In this document: one piece after another, positions 45,261 to 54,756 of the stretch
How the letters are laid out: each line of letters begins with the position of its first letter
How positions within the stretch are numbered: the first letter of the stretch is position 1
Assembly (NCBI RefSeq): GCF_030490285.1
Contig: NZ_CP129884.1
Location: 1,612,001-1,676,000 of the forward strand
Source of the DNA: Methylomonas montana
Lineage (GTDB): Bacteria; Pseudomonadota; Gammaproteobacteria; Methylococcales; Methylomonadaceae
Reading direction: 5' to 3'
Length of the DNA stretch: 64,000 nt
Program-made: the position numbers and the translations under genes
The notes under the pieces: generated by a model
Databases searched by the model: none
What the model was told of the DNA's origin: nothing
Seen by the model: only the letters and a program-made list of their open reading frames with translations

Positions 45261-46382
45261 ATGAGGGTCTTACACTTTTACAAAACCTCGCTTCCAGACA
45301 CCATTGGGGGGGTTGAACAGGTCATTAATCAGATTGCTAGAGGTGCCTGCGAATTTGGTGTCAAAACCGATGTGCTCTCTTTAACATCGGATCGTGTGAC
45401 AGACGCGATTGAAATCAACGGCTACTTAGCTCATCGAGCACGATTAGATTTAGAATTTGCATCTACGGGTTTATCAGTATCAGCGTTTTTACGTTTTTAT
45501 CAGTTGGCGCAAAAAGCGGATGTCATTCATTACCACTTTCCCTGGCCTTTTATGGATTTGGTCCATTTTGCAACAAGGGTGAACAAGCCAACCGTATTGA
45601 CCTACCATTCCGACATTATTCGTCAACAATACCTACTAAAACTTTATCGTCCGCTAAAGCGAAAATTTTTGGCGAGTGTCGATCGGATTGTTGCGACATC
45701 GCCGAATTATTTCGCAACTAGTGATGTATTAGGGAAATATTCTGACAAAGTTAGCGTTATTCCAATAGGCTTGGATAAAAATACTTATCCGGAGCCTTTG
45801 CCAGAAAAGTTGGAATATTGGCGCCGGATGATTGGGCCTAAGTTTTTTTTATTCGTTGGTGTTCTGCGTTATTACAAAGGGCTGCATATTTTATTGGAAG
45901 CTGTCCAAGGAACAGATTATCCTGTGGTTATCGTTGGCGCTGGACCTATCGAACATGAACTGAAAGCTCAGGCCGCTTTATTAGGGTTACAAAATATTTA
46001 TTTCCTTGGCCATTTACCCGATGATGATAAGGTTGCCCTTTTACAATTATGTTATGCAGTGGTTTTTCCCTCTCATTTGCGGTCAGAGGCATTTGGTATT
46101 TCTCTACTGGAAGGAGCCATGTACGGCAAAGCAATGATTTCCAGCGAGATTGGTACTGGCACGACTTTCATCAATATTGGCGGGGAAACCGGATTGGTCG
46201 TTCCACCCAGTGACCCAGTTGCTTTGCGGCAAGCAATGCGTTACTTGTGGGAGCACCCCGATGAAACTGAAATGATGGGCCAGCGAGCCGAGCGACGCTA
46301 TTGGAAACACTTCACAGCCGAGAGGATGGTTAAAGCTTATGTGGATTTATACAGCGATTTGTTAAAGTGTCGGCAGAAATAG
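45261..46382 (+). CDS. Glycosyltransferase family 4
   Basis: This 373-residue GT-B enzyme begins MRVLHFYKTSLPDTIGGVE, a typical acceptor loop. It has FVGVLRYYKGLHILLEA in the second domain, and SEAFGISLLEGAMYG with the E-x7-E pair at 276 and 284. A run of seven Gs (45306-45312) lies in the glycine loop near the start. It is the last gene before a 520-bp gap with an IS200/IS605 remnant, so this may be the end of one transcription block. Confidence 0.9.
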   Translation: MRVLHFYKTSLPDTIGGVEQVINQIARGACEFGVKTDVLSLTSDRVTDAIEINGYLAHRARLDLEFASTGLSVSAFLRFYQLAQKADVIHYHFPWPFMDLVHFATRVNKPTVLTYHSDIIRQQYLLKLYRPLKRKFLASVDRIVATSPNYFATSDVLGKYSDKVSVIPIGLDKNTYPEPLPEKLEYWRRMIGPKFFLFVGVLRYYKGLHILLEAVQGTDYPVVIVGAGPIEHELKAQAALLGLQNIYFLGHLPDDDKVALLQLCYAVVFPSHLRSEAFGISLLEGAMYGKAMISSEIGTGTTFINIGGETGLVVPPSDPVALRQAMRYLWEHPDETEMMGQRAERRYWKHFTAERMVKAYVDLYSDLLKCRQK

Positions 46383-46905
46383 TGTGCTGATCGTCCTACA
46401 TCTCCGTTTTGTAGATATTTGTGCGCAATGAAAATCGATCTGTAGGTACAAAGGGGCTGCATTGCGGGTTTGTTCATGATAATTAATGATGGTAAACCAC
46501 CAGGCTATGCAGGTGGACTCAAAAAGTTTTACCGTATAAAACGGTCAATTGAATTCTCAGAAACTTGATCAATAGTTTGGGGAATCCAAAGGAGAGAGTA
46601 CTAGTGCCTGAGGCACATGAGATGGAATTACAATTATCACGTTGTGTTTATCCCGAAACGAAGACGAAAAGTGATGTTTGGCCAATTGCGCAAACATTTA
46701 GGATTGATATTCTATGAGTTGGCGTAGCCGAAAGGTTGTGAGATTGTTGACGGGGAGCTAATGACGATTCCAAGCAATGCAATCCAATACTGGTCTTGCT
46801 TATTTTAGAAAAATACTCTGAAATTGAAGTACCGTACAATGCCAGCCTATAGCAGCAATAAACTACCCATTGGGTGAGTTCTCTTCTTATTATTATTTCT
46901 GAAAA
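46383..46905 (+). mobile_element. IS200/IS605-family remnant in a 523-bp gap
   Basis: The gap between two glycosyltransferase genes holds a decayed IS200-type element. A CCACC...GGTGG stem-loop (46497-46516) resembles the left-end hairpin. A broken TnpA frame follows at 46623. No right end or second hairpin is recognisable, and the outer limits of the element cannot be fixed. Nothing else is seen in the gap. Confidence 0.6.
46623..46765 (+). pseudogene. tnpA: TnpA (Y1 transposase) fragment of IS200 type
   Basis: The frame reads WNYNYHVVFIPKRRRKVMFG, then QLRKHLGLIFYELA, a TAG at 46725-46727, and PKGCEIVDGELM: the first 45 or so residues of IS200/IS605 TnpA with an internal stop. Similarity fades just where the HUH-type PDHVH motif should follow, so the catalytic His pair and the Tyr are lost. 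It is inactive. Confidence 0.78.
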
Positions 46906-47868
46906 GTGAAAATTAATTATATCGGCTATTTCAATCCGCTTATTTATAGCGGCGGCGGGGAAATGGTCATGCGTTGCGTTATTGAATCCGGAATGACGCG
47001 TGGACATCAATTCGGTATCTCCGCTGTTCGTCCAGGTGATTGCAATTATAGCGATTCCGCCGATTTGGATCTTGTTGCTGATGTGTTTAATTATCCCGGT
47101 ACACTTAAAAGTCTCGGCGCTTGGCGCGATTTTTCAGAGGGGTTTATAAAAAAAATCGTCGATACTCGACCTTTTATCCATTTCAATAATGCCTATGCTG
47201 ATGTTTGTAATCTTGGTTATCTGCCCTGTTCAGGCGATAATGCGTTAGAAATTTGTCCGCACAAGTCTCCAACACACTTGCTACGCAACCTTGCTGCTAA
47301 AGATTTTTCGGCGCAGTGTTTTTCCCGAAATGAGCTGGTTCAACGGCTTTTTCAACATTCTAAATTGAATGTTTTTGTTTCACCTTTGCATCATCTGATT
47401 TGTCATAAATTACTTAATCTTATAGAAGTAGCTCCAAGTTTCATCATGAAACCGGTGATTGATGGCAAACGTTTTTTCAACCAAAATTTGGATAGAGATA
47501 TAGATTATCTATTTGTCGGCATAATTGGTGAAGCTAAAGGTCTAAACGCTATGCGCGAGCAATTTAGCGATAAAAATATTCACCTGATCGGTAAGTTATT
47601 TCCAGGCACTAAACTCGATTTTGGCATCTATCACGGTCATGTCCCATACGATGAAATTCCGCATTTTATGAATCGGGCTAAGAATTTCGTTTTTTTGCCG
47701 CGCTGGCCGGAACCGCAAGGACGTGTGGTTATTGAAGCAGCATTGTGCGGATGCAATTTGATTGCCAACGATAATGTGGGGGCGATGTCCTTTCCCTTTG
47801 ACATTTCATGTCTGGAAAACTTTCGGAATGCTACTGATGAGTTCTGGGAAACTATAGAAAATCTTTGA
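46906..47868 (+). CDS. Glycosyltransferase (GT-B fold)
   Basis: This 320-residue protein starts with a GTG at 46906 (MKINYIGYFNPLIYSGGGE). The glycine-rich loop at the start and the C-terminal segment PRWPEPQGRVVIEAALCGCNLI, with its E...E arrangement, point to a GT-B glycosyltransferase, though a divergent one. The fold halves are short and the middle (DYLFVGIIGEAKGL) is the start of the donor domain. The stop overlaps the next ATG (TGATG). It is AT-rich and begins the second block of the glycan locus, after the IS200 remnant. Confidence 0.75.
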   Translation: MKINYIGYFNPLIYSGGGEMVMRCVIESGMTRGHQFGISAVRPGDCNYSDSADLDLVADVFNYPGTLKSLGAWRDFSEGFIKKIVDTRPFIHFNNAYADVCNLGYLPCSGDNALEICPHKSPTHLLRNLAAKDFSAQCFSRNELVQRLFQHSKLNVFVSPLHHLICHKLLNLIEVAPSFIMKPVIDGKRFFNQNLDRDIDYLFVGIIGEAKGLNAMREQFSDKNIHLIGKLFPGTKLDFGIYHGHVPYDEIPHFMNRAKNFVFLPRWPEPQGRVVIEAALCGCNLIANDNVGAMSFPFDISCLENFRNATDEFWETIENL

Positions 47869-48620
47869 TGAATCAATCTATCATGCCAAAAATCAGTATC
47901 ATTATTCCAGTGCTTCATTTAAGCCGGCCACTAAACAAAAAGCGGTTCTTTATGCCGCGATATACGATACGAGAAGTGCTTCATGATATTCGGGAGAACG
48001 TTTCAATTACTCATGAAGTTGTGGTGGTTTGCAATGGTAATGATCCAGAGCTCATTGATCTAGTTAAAACTCATCCTCAAATTGATAAATTCTGTATCAA
48101 TAACCAGAATGCAGGTGTGGCTAGATCTTGGAATATGGGAGCGCAATTGGCGGAAAGTGAGGTGCTGCTCTACTTGAATGATGATGTTTCGATTGGTAAG
48201 GGTAGCGTTGAAATGCTCTATGAAACACTTTATGGTGCCTCCGATGTCGGTGAGGTGGGGCCGCAGGGTGCTCGTTGGCGTGGTGCTGAGCACGATTGTT
48301 TTGTTGGTGAGAATGATATTGAAGAAGCCGATGCTATTTCCGGTTACTGTTTTGCCATTCGTTCTGATATTTTTCATAAAGTAGGAGGGTTTGATATAAA
48401 TTACTCCCCTGCGGGTTTTGAAGAAATCGATATGAGTTTTACCATAAGAAAAGTAGGAATGCGGTGTTTGGTTGTACCTAATCTGGAAATTAACCACTAC
48501 CATCACCATGGCGTTAGTGCCTATCGTTCTGAAATAAAATACCTATCTCAAACTATAGACAGCCATACTTTACATGAGCGTAACAAAGCTTACTTTGTAA
48601 AAAAGTGGTTATTAGGATAA
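47868..48620 (+). CDS. Glycosyltransferase family 2
   Basis: This 250-residue GT-A enzyme has KISIIIPVLHL at the start, EVVVVCNGNDPELIDLV, NAGVARSWNMGAQLA, and the metal-binding LLYLNDDVSIG. The acceptor-side motif AGFEEIDMSFTIRKVG is typical of rhamnosyltransferase-like GT2 proteins. Given the rfbBDAC cassette, it could transfer rhamnose, but this is only a guess. ATG 47868 overlaps the upstream stop. Confidence 0.87.
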   Translation: MNQSIMPKISIIIPVLHLSRPLNKKRFFMPRYTIREVLHDIRENVSITHEVVVVCNGNDPELIDLVKTHPQIDKFCINNQNAGVARSWNMGAQLAESEVLLYLNDDVSIGKGSVEMLYETLYGASDVGEVGPQGARWRGAEHDCFVGENDIEEADAISGYCFAIRSDIFHKVGGFDINYSPAGFEEIDMSFTIRKVGMRCLVVPNLEINHYHHHGVSAYRSEIKYLSQTIDSHTLHERNKAYFVKKWLLG

Positions 48621-48630
48621 AAAAATACAG

Positions 48631-49248
48631 ATGATTCGGAATTGGATTCAACGATTATTGCCTAATAGAACGGTAGTTTATGGAGAGCAGTTTTTTCGAG
48701 ATGCTTGGTTTATGGAATGGCAAACTCTTAAAGATGTGCTTGGCGAATTGATTAAGGAGTTGGGAGCGAAGCAACGCTTTCTGGATTTTGGTTGTGGCCC
48801 TGGAGTAATGATTGATTACATGAATGACGCAGGTTTTTTTTATGTTGGCTGCGACTATTCAGACGAAGCGCGGCACCTGTACGGGCAGCATTTTGGTAAA
48901 TACCCAGAAAGATATATGGCCAATCTTGAAAATATTGATTCGCAGCATTTTGATGTTTTTATATCATTCGACGTTTTTGAGCATATGACTGATGAACAAA
49001 TAGGCGAGGTATTGAAGACTACAGCCAATATTCCATTGCTGATGCTTAATATTAGTCGAGACCGACGGACGCCTGGTCATATCAATATAAAATCAGACCA
49101 AAAATGGATTGAGTTTTTTGAAAATAGGGGCTGCGATTTTGAGTCAGTTTTAAGCGAATGTCTCAGGAATAAGTATAAAATTCTGCGCGTCGGCTGCCCT
49201 GATCGGTGGGATCGTAATCTATTTGTTTTTTCTCGAGTCTCTCTATGA
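48631..49248 (+). CDS. SAM-dependent methyltransferase
   Basis: This 205-residue class I methyltransferase has motif I FLDFGCGPGVMIDYM at about 50-64, GCDYSDEARHLYG with the ribose-binding Asp, and FDVFISFDVFEHM as motif IV. It has no additional domain. It is followed by a second methyltransferase whose ATG overlaps its stop region by 4 nt. The two share little sequence and probably modify different positions or sugars. Confidence 0.83.
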   Translation: MIRNWIQRLLPNRTVVYGEQFFRDAWFMEWQTLKDVLGELIKELGAKQRFLDFGCGPGVMIDYMNDAGFFYVGCDYSDEARHLYGQHFGKYPERYMANLENIDSQHFDVFISFDVFEHMTDEQIGEVLKTTANIPLLMLNISRDRRTPGHINIKSDQKWIEFFENRGCDFESVLSECLRNKYKILRVGCPDRWDRNLFVFSRVSL

Positions 49249-49901
49249 TTTATAGTCGGGGATTACAGTTACAAGAGGATGAATACTTCCAACAGCCGCG
49301 ATTTGATATAGAAGATCTTATACCTATTAATAGCCGAAATATACTTGAAGTTGGCTGTGGATTTGGTTGTCTAGGACAAGGTCTAAAAACAAAGCGAGAC
49401 TGCGAAATCGATGGAATAGAAATAAACCGCGCCGCAGAAAGCCATTTGCGTGGCACTTATAGGAAGTTCTGGATTGGTGATATTGAAGAGCTTGACCTAT
49501 CTGAATTCCCTAAAAATTATGATTGCATTATTTTTCCAGATGTTCTTGAACACTTGCGTGACCCATGGTCTTTACTAATGCATTTTACAGATCACTTGAT
49601 TCCTGAGGGCGTGATAATTGCGAGTGTTCCAAATATTCGTAATATCGGTATTCTTTATCGCCTGATTGTTCAAGGTCGATGGAGCTATGAAAGTTCGGGT
49701 GTGCTTGATATAGGGCATCTTCGTTTTTTTACGCGCGAAGAAATCAATCGGCTGTTTTTTCAATGTGGGCTTGAAATTGAAGTTATAGAAGTAAATAGAG
49801 ATAACTATTCAGGTTTCAAAGGAGTAGTGTCACGTGTTGCTAGGTTATTTATTTCTGATATTGATGTTTGTCAATTTAGAATAAAGGCAAGGAAATTATA
49901 G
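49245..49901 (+). CDS. SAM-dependent methyltransferase
   Basis: This 218-residue class I methyltransferase has ILEVGCGFGCLGQGL (about 34-48) as motif I, and YDCIIFPDVLEHLRDPW as motif IV. The latter is a hallmark of the sugar/ubiquinone-type subgroup. FFTREEINRLFFQCGL in the C-terminal half is also common in glycan methyltransferases. It overlaps the previous methyltransferase by 4 nt. The target is unknown. Confidence 0.85.
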   Translation: MIYSRGLQLQEDEYFQQPRFDIEDLIPINSRNILEVGCGFGCLGQGLKTKRDCEIDGIEINRAAESHLRGTYRKFWIGDIEELDLSEFPKNYDCIIFPDVLEHLRDPWSLLMHFTDHLIPEGVIIASVPNIRNIGILYRLIVQGRWSYESSGVLDIGHLRFFTREEINRLFFQCGLEIEVIEVNRDNYSGFKGVVSRVARLFISDIDVCQFRIKARKL

Positions 49902-49990
49902 AATATATGGTTAAGTCTAGTTTTATTTGTTTTATCGAGCGGCTATGCTAGTTCTGTTTCAGTTAATAACTATAGCTTGGACGTTATATA

Positions 49991-51490
49991 TTGGTTAGTT
50001 TAAAATGCCGGTTTGGTTCTCTGGTAATTCTGTCATTGGCAAGTTATTTTCTGGGCTTTGGTAGTCAATTACTTATTTCTTATTATTTTGGTACTTCGTC
50101 AAGCTTAGATGAATATTGGGTCGCCTTTTCAATAATTAACTTGCTGTGTTTTTATACGGGAGCTTTTAAGGAGGCTCTCGTCCCTATTATGCATCAATCT
50201 AAGGATGCTAAAGAGGCTGGTGGGGTGCTTTCGGCAGCACTACTATTGTTGAGTGGGATTGCAATTTTATCAGTAATTTTATTGATATTGATCCAAGATA
50301 TGTTGGTGGCTCTTGTTGCCGATGGTAATGAGGTTGATGATAGGAGTATTGGTTTAATTCTTTACTGGTTTCTGCCTTCTATCTTGTTTTTCGTTTTATC
50401 TGAAACGATGAATGCGCTGTTGGCTTGCTACGACAAAATCATTTTTCAAACCATGGCTAGACTTTCCGGGAGCGTAGCAATGATTGCTTGCCTTTTTTTA
50501 TACGCCGCTAGTCTTGGCGTTAAAAGTATGGTGATCGGGGTAGTTTTAAGCCAGATATTCGTATTGTTTTTTTCAGCTATTGCGTTAAAAGTACAAGGTA
50601 TAAAGTTGGCTAAACCCAGGTTTTCAGTTTTTATGCTCGGAAAGTTTCATAAATTGTTTTGGTCGCTTTTGTTAACTTATTTTTTGGCGCAAGGTTATGC
50701 TATTTATGAGCGGTCAGTTATGTTGGCAATGAAGTCGGGAACTATTGCATCATTCCAATATGGGGTGACATTAACTAATGTGATTGTTAGTGTTATAGCT
50801 TACCCTTTGGCTAATTTGCTATGGCCTAGGTTTTTAAATAGTAATGCGGAAAAAAATATTGATGATGCTATCTTTACAGCATTGAGATCAACGGCAGTTT
50901 TATATGCTGTTTTATTGATAATATGTTTATTTTGTTTTTCTAATTCCTATAGGATTGTTGAAATAGTTTATGCTCGTGGGGCTTTTGATAGCGCTTCTAT
51001 TGATCTTGCTTCTAAGACTTTTCGCGCTGCTATTTTTACTGCTATACCGATAGGTTTTTTTTCTGTTTTTGGGCGTTTTTTGATGTCTGTCGGTGCTGGT
51101 TATGCATTTGCTTTAGTTAGTGTTATTGTTTCGTTTTCAGGTATTGCTGTGTTGGCAGTTTCTAGCTTTTTAGGTAATTACAACTTTGTGCTTTTTCATT
51201 GGCTAATTTCAAACTCAATTGGCACATTGTTTTGTGTGATAATTTTCTTTAGAAAATTTCAAATTAGTGAATATACAGTTCGAATATGGTTTTTTTGGTT
51301 GTTTAAAGTTTCAATCATTGTGATGCTGTTAGGTATATGCTATGAACAACTCACAATTAAATTTGGTGCGAATAGATCTATTGTTTACACTGCGATTGAT
51401 GGTGGTGTGTTTTTTGTTGCTGCGTGGTTGGGTCTTAATATTTTTAGACTTATTGATATATATAAACCAAATTTGAATTTTAAAGCCTAG
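49991..51490 (+). CDS. Wzx/MurJ-like lipid-linked oligosaccharide flippase
   Basis: This membrane protein of up to 499 residues has about 13-14 transmembrane helices and the layout of the MOP superfamily. Marks include SYYFGTSSSLDEYWVAF near the start and VYARGAFDSASIDLASKTF, which matches the MurJ-type loop. It would flip a lipid-linked sugar chain or repeat unit. The start is uncertain: TTG 49991 is the only in-frame candidate near the N-terminus and has no clear ribosome-binding site. The gene is very AT-rich. An ABC exporter (wzm/wzt) is also present, so the locus has two membrane-crossing routes. Confidence 0.82.
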   Translation: MVSLKCRFGSLVILSLASYFLGFGSQLLISYYFGTSSSLDEYWVAFSIINLLCFYTGAFKEALVPIMHQSKDAKEAGGVLSAALLLLSGIAILSVILLILIQDMLVALVADGNEVDDRSIGLILYWFLPSILFFVLSETMNALLACYDKIIFQTMARLSGSVAMIACLFLYAASLGVKSMVIGVVLSQIFVLFFSAIALKVQGIKLAKPRFSVFMLGKFHKLFWSLLLTYFLAQGYAIYERSVMLAMKSGTIASFQYGVTLTNVIVSVIAYPLANLLWPRFLNSNAEKNIDDAIFTALRSTAVLYAVLLIICLFCFSNSYRIVEIVYARGAFDSASIDLASKTFRAAIFTAIPIGFFSVFGRFLMSVGAGYAFALVSVIVSFSGIAVLAVSSFLGNYNFVLFHWLISNSIGTLFCVIIFFRKFQISEYTVRIWFFWLFKVSIIVMLLGICYEQLTIKFGANRSIVYTAIDGGVFFVAAWLGLNIFRLIDIYKPNLNFKA

Positions 51491-51594
51491 CATTGAAGCC
51501 GCGTCTGGTTATTTTAATATTTTTTATATGAAACTTAATAAATGGTTTTTTTATTAAAAATTATTAGCTTGTCTTGTTTATATGGAAAATTAGT

Positions 51595-52701
51595 GTGTTT
51601 GCAGTAGATACCAAAACATTTTCGCTTTACGGTGGAGGTATAGCCCATTTTTTTGCGCCTCTGTTGCAAGCATGGGCACGGTCGTCGAGCGGTCCTCTAT
51701 TAACTATGATTGGTCCTAACTTTGATCGTAAAAATTTTGCCATTCCTAAGTGGCTTTGTCAGTACGAAGTTGTTTGGCCAGACTATCTGCCAAGGTCTTG
51801 TAGGCATCCTTATTACGATAATGTGCAGTTTCCTGGCGTAATTCGTGCTCTTCAGCCTAAAGCTGTTTTTTCACCTTATCACGATGTACGTTTGCCCAAA
51901 CACATACCTTCCGTCATGACAGTTCATGATTTATGTCTGGATGAATTGCCTCAAGCTTATCCATTAAAGATCCGAGCATATTATTTGGCAATGTTGCGAT
52001 TTAATCTTAAGCGTGCGCATTTCCTGTTGACGGTTTCCGAGTTTACTAAGCAAGCAATTATTGATCGTTATCGTTGGCCGGAGGATAGGATTGCAGTTAT
52101 TTACAATACAATAAGTTCGGAATTTAGTCGTAATCATTACAACGCTGTTTCGCCTATAGCATGGCGTAAGAAATTTTCTTTTGATGCACCGTTATTGCTC
52201 TATACGGCAGGCATAGAATATCGAAAAAATATTCCGCGTTTATTGGTTGCACTTGATGAGTTAAATAGCGCCGATAAAAATGCACCAATGCTGTTGGTGA
52301 CTGGTTACCAGAATCAGCAATGGCAAACATTACTGGCGACGGTAAGCAAACGGTTACGTAAAAAAGTTTGGTTCTTGGGGTATCTGAGCCTAGAGGAGCT
52401 GCGCGTAGCTTATGAATCGGTGGACGCGGTTGTATTTCCATCGCTAGGGGAAGGGTTTGGGCGCGCCTGTTTGGAAAGTATGGCCTGCGGAACTCCCATA
52501 GCCTGTTCTGATTTGCCGGTATTCCGTGAAGTTGCGGCCGATTATCCTACCTATTTCGATCCTAAATCCATCGAATCCATCGTTGTCGGCATTCACGGAG
52601 CATTAAACACTGGGCGTAAAACATCGGTTATAGACAGTCGTTTTGATTTACTGAGTGTTCAATCAAAGTTCTTGAATATTATGCACGAGGTTTTCCCTTG
52701 A
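51595..52701 (+). CDS. Glycosyltransferase family 4
   Basis: This GT-B enzyme has 368 residues when counted from GTG 51595 (GGAAA 6 nt upstream); a TTG at 51574 would add seven. The N-terminal FAVDTKTFSLYGGGIAHF, then SVMTVHDLCLDELPQAYP, AGIEYRKNIPRLLVALDEL and FPSLGEGFGRACLESMACG (E-x7-E) place it in GT4 with mannosyltransferase-like members. It follows the flippase gene after a 104-nt AT-rich gap, and its stop overlaps the next start. Confidence 0.87.
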   Translation: MFAVDTKTFSLYGGGIAHFFAPLLQAWARSSSGPLLTMIGPNFDRKNFAIPKWLCQYEVVWPDYLPRSCRHPYYDNVQFPGVIRALQPKAVFSPYHDVRLPKHIPSVMTVHDLCLDELPQAYPLKIRAYYLAMLRFNLKRAHFLLTVSEFTKQAIIDRYRWPEDRIAVIYNTISSEFSRNHYNAVSPIAWRKKFSFDAPLLLYTAGIEYRKNIPRLLVALDELNSADKNAPMLLVTGYQNQQWQTLLATVSKRLRKKVWFLGYLSLEELRVAYESVDAVVFPSLGEGFGRACLESMACGTPIACSDLPVFREVAADYPTYFDPKSIESIVVGIHGALNTGRKTSVIDSRFDLLSVQSKFLNIMHEVFP

Positions 52702-53513
52702 GAATTAATGGACAAGAAGTCGCGGCAATCAGTGTGATTGTGCCGTGCTTTCGTTGCAGAGATACTATCAAGCGAGCACTGGATTCAATTCTTGCTCAGA
52801 CTAGACCCGTCGCCCAAATTATTCTGGTGGATGATGCCAGTGGGGATGATACCTTTGCCCTGCTGGCCCAGCTTGTTAAATTAGATGAACAGCGTATTCA
52901 AGTGTTAGCCTTACCTAAAAATCGCGGGCCGGGAGGGGCAAGGAATGCAGGTTGGGATATGGCAACCCAACCTTGGCTAGCCTTTTTGGATGCGGACGAT
53001 GTTTGGCATCCTCAGAAAATCGAGATCCAATTTGGTTGGTTAGAAAAGCAATCAGCAGTCGATTTGTGTGCTCACGAGTATAGTCAATGGAACGAAGCTC
53101 TAAATAAAATAACACCTGACTGGTTAGAGCCATTTCAGTTATCCGTTTACCCTATTTTATTTAAAAATCCAATTCCAACGCGCAGTGTAATTATGCGAAA
53201 AGACGTGCCTTATCGTTTTGGGGAAAAAATGCGTGCCGAGGATTATTTGTTATGGCTGTCATTGGCATTATCTGACAAAAAACTATGGAAACTACCTATT
53301 CAGTTGGCATTTACCTTTCGCCCGGAGTTTAGTGCTGATGGTTACAGCGGTAATTTGATCGTGCATGAAAGATGCGAGTTGGGCGTATTTAAAATCTTGT
53401 ATCAAAGTAAATTGTTGGCGCTGCCTGTTTATTTAAGTGCAAGTTTGTTCTCATTGCTTAAATTTGTCAGACGCTGTGTCATTCGCAGTATGAGGAGATT
53501 TGTGGGCGTATGA
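52698..53513 (+). CDS. Glycosyltransferase family 2
   Basis: This 271-residue GT-A enzyme starts at TTG 52698, which overlaps the preceding stop by 4 nt. It has ISVIVPCFRCRDTIKRAL, ILVDDASGDDT, GPGGARNAGWD, and AFLDADDVWHPQKIE with the metal-binding DADD. The C-terminus has a hydrophobic stretch and a basic tail (VRRCVIRSMRRF), suggesting membrane association. Its stop overlaps the next gene by 4 nt. Confidence 0.88.
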   Translation: MRINGQEVAAISVIVPCFRCRDTIKRALDSILAQTRPVAQIILVDDASGDDTFALLAQLVKLDEQRIQVLALPKNRGPGGARNAGWDMATQPWLAFLDADDVWHPQKIEIQFGWLEKQSAVDLCAHEYSQWNEALNKITPDWLEPFQLSVYPILFKNPIPTRSVIMRKDVPYRFGEKMRAEDYLLWLSLALSDKKLWKLPIQLAFTFRPEFSADGYSGNLIVHERCELGVFKILYQSKLLALPVYLSASLFSLLKFVRRCVIRSMRRFVGV

Positions 53514-54682
53514 ATTTACCTGCCCCGCCTGAAATTCGCCCTAAAATTTGCATCGTATCGACGACACCGTTGATTGTTCATTTTTTTCTTAGGGAACATA
53601 TTAAGGCGTTATCTATTTCTTCTGAAATACTCTTAGTCGTTAATCCGGACAATGACACTTATACGCCAGCGTTGGATTTACCCGTTCGACTAATCCCAAT
53701 TAAAATTCAGCGTCGTATCGCCATTGTTGATGATCTGCTTGCTCTTCGGCAATTGTACGACTTGTTAAAGAACGAGAAACCTGATTTGGTATGGGCCATC
53801 GCTCCTAAAGCTGGTTTGATTGGAATGTTAGCGTCTCTTTTAGCCGGTATAAAGCATCGTGTTTTCCTTTTTCAGGGTGAAGTGTGGGCAGCGCGTTCAG
53901 GCTTGAGCAGATACTTACTCAAAACAGCCGATAAAATCACCAGTTTTTGCGCTAATCATATATTAGTCGTTAGTCACTCCGAGCAAGGGTTTCTTGAAAC
54001 TGAGGGTGTTATTCAAGTAGGAAAATCAACTGTTTTAGGAGGTGGCTCGATTTCCGGAGTCAATCTTGACCGTTTTAAACCTGATTTGAATTTAAGAATC
54101 TCATGTCGCGCAGAACACAATATTCCTGAGAATGCATTAGTCTGTTTATTTTTAGGACGTATCACATCCGATAAAGGTGTTTACGACTTGGCAAATGCGT
54201 TTGCCTATGTCAGCAAAGCTCATCCTGAGCTTTGGCTGGTATTTGTTGGGCCAGATGAAGAGAATGTTAGTAAAAGGATTTTCTTTTGTTGTGGAACTGC
54301 TGCTAATAGAGTTTTAATCAACGGGTTTACGGATAAACCGGAAGAGTTTTTAGCAATGGCTGATTTTTTGTGTCTGCCCAGTTATCGAGAGGGATTCGGA
54401 ATGGTGGTTCTTGAAGCGGCAGCTTTTGGTATTCCTGCTATAGGTTCTCGAATATATGGAGTTAGCGATGCGATTATTGATGAAGTGTCCGGATTATTAT
54501 TTTCGGTGGGAAATGAAATTGATCTTGCAGAGCAAATTAATCGTTTGGCTAGCGATCCAGGCTTACGGGTGCGTTTGGGAAGGGCTGCTAGAGATCGGGT
54601 GCTGTCACAATTTTCTGAGAGTGATGTCGTAGATAGATATATTAAGTTTATCAATGGGTTGATAGAGCGGGATAGGCATTAA
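53510..54682 (+). CDS. Glycosyltransferase family 4, end of the polysaccharide locus
   Basis: This 390-residue GT-B enzyme has the pattern of the group around PglA/WbnH-type GT4 enzymes: LLKNEKPDLVWAIAPKAGLIG, HRVFLFQGEVWAARSG, CLFLGRITSDKGVYDLANAF and YREGFGMVVLEAAAFG (E-x7-E). It is the last of the continuous series of glycan genes; the next gene is a tRNA modification factor with housekeeping base composition. The 74-nt gap that follows holds no convincing terminator. Confidence 0.89.
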   Translation: MNLPAPPEIRPKICIVSTTPLIVHFFLREHIKALSISSEILLVVNPDNDTYTPALDLPVRLIPIKIQRRIAIVDDLLALRQLYDLLKNEKPDLVWAIAPKAGLIGMLASLLAGIKHRVFLFQGEVWAARSGLSRYLLKTADKITSFCANHILVVSHSEQGFLETEGVIQVGKSTVLGGGSISGVNLDRFKPDLNLRISCRAEHNIPENALVCLFLGRITSDKGVYDLANAFAYVSKAHPELWLVFVGPDEENVSKRIFFCCGTAANRVLINGFTDKPEEFLAMADFLCLPSYREGFGMVVLEAAAFGIPAIGSRIYGVSDAIIDEVSGLLFSVGNEIDLAEQINRLASDPGLRVRLGRAARDRVLSQFSESDVVDRYIKFINGLIERDRH

Positions 54683-54756
54683 ACATGCGGTAGGTTCGAA
54701 AGAAGTTGCCCTTCTAATCTGTTAAAATGCACGTTAACCTATTTTGAAGCATAAAC

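Noticed and set aside
46648-47010. Leftward 120-codon frame over the IS200 remnant
   Set aside because: It runs antisense to the TnpA remnant and the next glycosyltransferase start, with no support of its own.
54691-54720. GGTTCGAAA resembling a tRNA T-loop
   Set aside because: No acceptor stem, anticodon arm or CCA end can be formed around it.
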